Positions 43,651 through 47,847 of a stretch of DNA of 47,847 nt are shown here, piece after piece. The notes under the pieces were generated by a model. That model had not been told where the DNA came from and searched no databases. It saw nothing but the letters and a program-made list of their open reading frames with translations. Numbering within the stretch: position 1 is the stretch's first letter; each line of letters starts with the position of its first letter. A program made the translations under genes and the position numbers. The stretch comes from Lachnospiraceae bacterium (lineage in GTDB: Bacteria > Bacillota > Clostridia > Lachnospirales > Lachnospiraceae). The stretch lies in contig JAFXGR010000099.1 of assembly GCA_017520155.1 (NCBI GenBank), forward strand, positions 1 to 47,847, given 5' to 3'.

Positions 43651-45717
43651 TCAGCATCTTTTGAATATTTTGAAGCTTACCTTGATTATGTATATGGAGC
43701 AGAAAAAGATTATAAGGCTAGCTGGACAAGCCAAGGGGAGCATTTTGCTAAGAATAATGTATACGAAGTATCTTTTACAGATGATCAGGGACAAACAGTT
43801 ACCAAATTCTTCAATTATCATTTAAATAATGAAGAGGGAGATATTTCTATTTACGAAAAGAAGAGTCAGGAAGTTTACGGAGAAAAACAATATCAGACAA
43901 AAGAATCTGATGTAGTGGTAGAGACAGATGATGGAAGATATGTAATTAAAGATGATGCTTCTAAATTACTGGAAGAAACAGATTATTTAACCGGCGTTAA
44001 AAACAGCTTCCGTAATAATGAAAAATTAACATTAGATGAAAACAACTTATATAAAGAGTATACATTAAAGGATGTTTTGGTTCCTGATGTAAACGGAGAT
44101 CAGACTAGAGACGTAAAAGAAGAAATAGTAATTGAAACTCAGCAGAATCTGGAAAACTTGGTGGATAGCTTATCTGAGGCACAATATATACAGTTGACCT
44201 ATACTTACCTCGGTTCATCTCCTATGACAGTAGAGGTAAATTCCGGTGTTAACGTTTCTACGTTAATTAATGAAATTTTTAGAGCGCCTCTGGGAGATGG
44301 TGCTATTAAAGCAGTGGTAAAAGAAAAATGCACTCTCCAAAAAGCTGTAGTAGAAACAGTAAGAGGAAATTATACGTTAGAGTATAAGAATAATGATTCT
44401 ATTTCTGTAAGTGAGTTTCGAAAGCCGGGTAATATTATTCCCGCTAAAACAGCAAGGGAAAATTATATCTATGGAATTATAGAAGAAGGAATGAAAAAAA
44501 TTAATGGTAAGGCTTCTAATATTGAAATAAAAGAAGTATATAAAGATGGATCAGTGGTTGGCTATTCCTATAGTTATGATGTTGTAGAACAGAAAGTAGG
44601 AATTAATCTGGAAGAGCGTGTTTATACGGCTACGACCTATAGCGATAAAAGAGATCTTTTGATGGAACGTAAGGATACCTCTCAGGATCAGATGATTTTA
44701 GATGCTATGAATGCAGCAGCTGCTTACAGAGAAAAACAAGATGCGGCAGCCGTTGCTTTAGCTGCAGTTAAGGAAGCTAAAGCTGATGTAATTAAAGCAC
44801 AGAAGGAATTGAAAAGCTTAGAAATTAATGATGAAAAGTATCAAAAAGCAGTACAGAATTTGGAAGCTGCTAAGGCTGAGTTAATTCGTCAGCAAAAAGA
44901 GCTGGACAAGATAGAGGAAGAAGTTAAGGAAATAAAAGAAGAATACGAAAAAGTGAAAAAAGAATTAGAAGAGAAATCTTATCCTGAAGAAGAAGGAACA
45001 GAGCCTGATCCAGAAGATAGCCCTGGCAAAGTAGAAAATCAGAATCCGAAAAATGATTCTGTAGAAGGTGGAGAGAATATTCTTGAGGGAAATGAAGAGC
45101 AAACTCAAGACAAACCATCAGAAGACGAATTAAATAATCAGGAAGATCGAAAGGAGGATTTATCTAAAGAAGAGAATCAGCCTACAGAAGCTCTTGATAC
45201 AGATGCTGACAAACAGCTGGATGGAACAACAGAAGAGGGAAGAGGTTTAACTGATAAAGCACCTGCAAGACAGCCGGAGGTAGGATTACAGAATACTCAA
45301 AGTCCTGTACCGGAAAATACAGGAAATGATACCATAGAGTACGGATCTAATATTAATAATCTTCAGACGGATACACAGGAAGGAACTACTGTGCAGCAGG
45401 TAGGTGTTCCTGCCAATCAGCAGCAAAACAATGATACTTTAGAAGAGAATGTTGATGAGATGGTATTAGTAGCAGACGAAGAGGTTCCTCTGGGGGGAGA
45501 TCTTTCTCAGATGATGGGAGAAGATCAACAAGAGAAGGAAGATGAACAGATTACCTTAACACAATTAGAGGAAGAAGCTGTTCCTTTGGCAAATACAGTC
45601 CTTCCAAAAGAAAGTATGTCCTGGTGGTGGTTATTGATTGTAGCTTTACTTGGTGCTACCGGATATAAAATGTATGAAAAATATCAGGAAAAGAAAGAAT
45701 TAAAAGAAGAGAAATAA
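43651..45717 (+). pseudogene. Surface coiled-coil protein, C-terminal part after in-frame TGA
   Basis: Same frame as 42553-43650, no further stop until 45715-45717. A beta-rich stretch (SASFEYFEAYLDYVYG... to about 44640), a second coiled coil (about 44700-44990), a Pro/Glu/Asn-rich wall-spanning-like region, and a C-terminal hydrophobic helix SWWWLLIVALLGATGYKM with basic tail YEKYQEKKELKEEK. A sorting-signal-like layout, but the position of LPxTG reads TVLPKES, so sortase attachment is doubtful and membrane anchoring likely. If translated from GTG 43915 internally it would lack a signal peptide. Confidence 0.8.
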
Positions 45718-45753
45718 GAGAAAAAATAACTTTAAATTAAGTAGTTAAGCCAA

Positions 45754-45796
45754 AAGATAGAGTGATCTTTATAAGAAGACCACTCTATCTTTTTTA
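45754..45796 (+). terminator. Terminator after the surface-protein gene
   Basis: AAGATAGAGTGATCTT (45754-45769) pairs with AAGACCACTCTATCTT (45776-45791) at 15 of 16 positions, then T-run to 45796. Confidence 0.9.
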
Positions 45797-45880
45797 TAAG
45801 ATTACATAATTATGTTTATAAAAATATTTTTATTATCCGCAAAAACGGTTTTCAGACAGTTTTAAGTCTTAACAAAGAAA

Positions 45881-45909
45881 ATGACAAACAAGGTAAATAG
45901 GTGTAGAAT
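45881..45909 (+). promoter_or_regulatory. Sigma-A promoter of the chemoreceptor gene
   Basis: ATGACA (45881-45886), 17 bp, TAGAAT (45904-45909), each 5 of 6 to consensus, 63 bp before the ATG. No good SigD promoter was found. Confidence 0.6.
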
Positions 45910-45972
45910 GGATAACGGAGAAAGACCGCAGTTCTCATCATTGTCAGACAGAAAGGTTAAAGGGTAAAAGAA

Positions 45973-47709
45973 ATGAGGAAAGAAAAAGGTGATATTACAG
46001 GAAAATTTTTGGGACTTGGAAAATTAAGGATTGAGAAAAGACTAAAAAAGGCATTCAATACTGTATGTATTATTTCTTCTATTGTGTCCTTAGTTGGATT
46101 ATTTGCAATCGTCGTAGTAACATCCAATTATAAAAAGTCGATGGAGAATTATGCATTACCCCAAGGAGATATTGCATTGTTTATGAATGAATATGCAGAG
46201 TGTCGTTCAAATGTACGTGGTATTATCGGCTATGAAGACCAAAACATGGTAAATAGTTTACTGCAAAAGCATGATGAGGGAAAGGAAAGAACCTATGAAC
46301 GATTAGAAGCTTTTGGAAGTACCATGGTAACTCCGGAAGGGCATGCAGCTTATGCAAAAATTCAAAAGGCACTGGATGATTATTTTGCAGTAGAAGCAGA
46401 AGTAATTAAATTAGGTACAAGTACAGAGGAAGAGGCAGAGCGTAAGGCACAAAAAATGGCTATTGAAGAATTAGCACCGGTATATGAGGCTTTAGATACG
46501 GAAACTTTAAATTTAATGAGTGTGAATATTCAAAAAGAAAAGGAAATGGAAAAGATATGTTCCGTTTTACAGTTTGGAGCAATTTTATTAATGGCAATAT
46601 TAACTATTTCTATTATAGCTATTTCCAAGATTGTAAGTGTTTCCATTGCCAAAGGTATTGCCAAACCTTTAGAAGAATTAAGCAGTCGTATGGAAGAGTT
46701 TGAAAAAGGAGATATTTCTTCTCCATTTCCGACCTATACTCAGGAAGATGAAGTAGGAGATATGGTACGTACTGTATCAGTAACGACTACTAAACTTCAG
46801 AAAATCATAGAGGATATGAAGGTACTGCTAAATCATATGGCAGAGGGTAATTTTAATATTAAAACTTCTTGTGAAGAAGAGTATATTGGAGAATATAAAG
46901 GATTATTATTGTCTATTCGTCAGATGAACCGAAAGATGGATGAAGCTCTTAGAGATGTAAAAGGAGCTTCAGAGATGGTATCTGCAGGAGCCTCTAATCT
47001 TGCCCAGGGGGCTCAGGAGCTGGCTGCCGGAGCAACGGATCAAGCTGCATCTGTTGAGGAAATGCAGGCAACTATGAGTGAGCTTACAGGTGGTTTGGAG
47101 CAGTGTGCAACGGATATGAATGATGCATATCAAAAAGCAGAAAGTTGTGCTTTGGTAGCAGAAACAAGTCAGGGAGAAATGAAAGACATGGTATTGACCA
47201 TGGAGCGTATTAGTGAAAATTCAGGAAAGATTGAAAGTATTATTGCTGAAATTGAAGATATTGCTTCTCAAACAAATTTATTAAGTTTGAATGCAGCTAT
47301 TGAAGCAGCAAGAGCAGGAGATGCGGGAAGAGGATTTGCAGTAGTAGCGGAGCAAATCCGTAAGCTGGCAGAACAGAGTGCACAGTCAGCAGTACATACA
47401 AGAGAATTGATTGAGAATTCTGTAAATGAGATTAATGCAGGAAGTAAAATGGCATTAAAAACAGCAGATGTATTGGAGGAAGTAGTTGCTTCAGTGAAAA
47501 ATATTGCTGATATTTCCAAGGCACTAAGAAATAATCTTAAGGTACAAGTAGAATCAATAGAAGAGGCAGAAGTTGGTATGCATAGAATTTCGGAGGTAGT
47601 ACAGAATAATTCTGCAACAGCAGAAGAATCTTCTGCAACAAGTGAAGAACTGTCAGCACAGGCCAATACAATGGAAGATTTAGTGTCAAGATTTCAATTA
47701 AGAGGATAA
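45973..47709 (+). CDS. Methyl-accepting chemotaxis protein
   Basis: 578 residues. Helix 1 about 32-51, a four-helix-bundle-type ligand domain outside (about 52-195), helix 2 about 197-222, HAMP about 223-275, then the signalling domain with hairpin tip [32 protein letters not shown]. Works with CheA/CheW to steer the flagella; ligand unknown. No C-terminal CheR-binding pentapeptide. AAAGGTTAAAGGG precedes the ATG. Confidence 0.95.
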   Translation: MRKEKGDITGKFLGLGKLRIEKRLKKAFNTVCIISSIVSLVGLFAIVVVTSNYKKSMENYALPQGDIALFMNEYAECRSNVRGIIGYEDQNMVNSLLQKHDEGKERTYERLEAFGSTMVTPEGHAAYAKIQKALDDYFAVEAEVIKLGTSTEEEAERKAQKMAIEELAPVYEALDTETLNLMSVNIQKEKEMEKICSVLQFGAILLMAILTISIIAISKIVSVSIAKGIAKPLEELSSRMEEFEKGDISSPFPTYTQEDEVGDMVRTVSVTTTKLQKIIEDMKVLLNHMAEGNFNIKTSCEEEYIGEYKGLLLSIRQMNRKMDEALRDVKGASEMVSAGASNLAQGAQELAAGATDQAASVEEMQATMSELTGGLEQCATDMNDAYQKAESCALVAETSQGEMKDMVLTMERISENSGKIESIIAEIEDIASQTNLLSLNAAIEAARAGDAGRGFAVVAEQIRKLAEQSAQSAVHTRELIENSVNEINAGSKMALKTADVLEEVVASVKNIADISKALRNNLKVQVESIEEAEVGMHRISEVVQNNSATAEESSATSEELSAQANTMEDLVSRFQLRG

Positions 47710-47725
47710 AGGTAGAACAAAAAGC

Positions 47726-47766
47726 AGCCGTAATCATAGTTATTTATATGATTACGGCTATTTTTA
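47726..47766 (+). terminator. Terminator after the chemoreceptor gene
   Basis: AGCCGTAATCATA (47726-47738) pairs perfectly with TATGATTACGGCT (47747-47759), then ATTTTTA. Nothing recognisable follows to the window end. Confidence 0.9.
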
Positions 47767-47847
47767 TTGTGCTGAAAGAACTAGTGCAACGGTTTTAAAT
47801 TAACTACACCATATCACATGCCTATTTTCCTGATAGCAAAGATTCAA

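Noticed and set aside
45810..45846. SigD-like TAAA...CCGCAAAA upstream of the chemoreceptor
   Set aside because: Spacing is 14 bp and the -10 is poor; a good sigma-A promoter lies nearer the gene.
1..47847. CRISPR array or rRNA genes
   Set aside because: No regularly spaced direct repeats and no rRNA-like sequence seen.

Overview
The window looks like a chromosomal segment of a low-GC, flagellated Firmicute, most likely a gut-type Lachnospiraceae (Clostridia). Reasons: AT-rich coding sequence with strong AGGAGG ribosome sites, a BofA-type sporulation protein beside a DUF2508 gene, a flagellin/FliS pair preceded by a very long protein of the kind seen in Lachnospiraceae flagellar loci (DUF6240-like), a Gram-positive Tad pilus operon with DUF5702- and DUF6382-like proteins, and metabolic genes typical of the group. 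Family names come from motif recognition only; no search was run.

Region 1-10.4 kb is an AT-rich accessory segment. It holds the 5' end of a leftward membrane-protein gene, a complete IS21-family element (istA-istB) inserted between divergent genes, then a GNAT acetyltransferase translationally coupled to a heterodimeric ABC exporter pair, an orphan LytTR (AgrA-like) response regulator, and a run of unknown small membrane proteins, two of which look like distant paralogues. 10.4-14.6 kb: an AAA-ATPase-like/PD-(D/E)XK protein, a palindromic dispersed repeat, a leftward ABC-F ATPase and a small zinc-ribbon membrane protein. 14.8-19.5 kb: a TPR protein with a degenerate SpoVK/CbxX-like AAA+ domain, then glgB (glycogen branching enzyme), which carries an in-frame TAA 40 codons before its natural end. 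19.5-24.2 kb: flagellar block (980-aa DUF6240-like protein, flagellin with its own likely sigma-28/SigD promoter, FliS-like chaperone). 24.1-24.9 kb: DUF2508 and bofA.

25.1-34.3 kb is one tightly packed Tad (Flp pilus / type IVc) operon: prepilin peptidase, TadZ, TadA ATPase, TadB, an enlarged TadC, a 56-aa Flp pilin, DUF5702 protein, a TadE-like protein with duplicated Cys repeats, a second A24 peptidase, a second TadE-like pseudopilin and a DUF6382-like protein. 34.3-41.9 kb holds housekeeping genes: a flavodoxin/SCP2-like protein, HIT protein, murG (leftward), an unknown membrane protein, pgi, tRNA-Ala(GGC), a 2-hydroxyacid dehydrogenase and ahcY with a long, hairpin-bearing leader. 41.9-47.8 kb: an extremely AT-rich spacer, a PilZ c-di-GMP receptor, a large membrane-anchored coiled-coil surface protein split by an in-frame TGA, and a methyl-accepting chemotaxis protein.

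Together the right three-quarters read as a motility/adhesion neighbourhood (flagellin, Tad pili, PilZ, surface protein, chemoreceptor) mixed with carbon storage and methyl-cycle genes. Two separate genes carry clean single-codon nonsense changes, which is either true gene decay, consensus error, or readthrough, and is the most checkable surprise here. I did not find a convincing new defence or biosynthetic system; the least explained genes are the degenerate AAA+/TPR protein, the 980-aa flagellar protein and the Tad-linked Cys-repeat protein.
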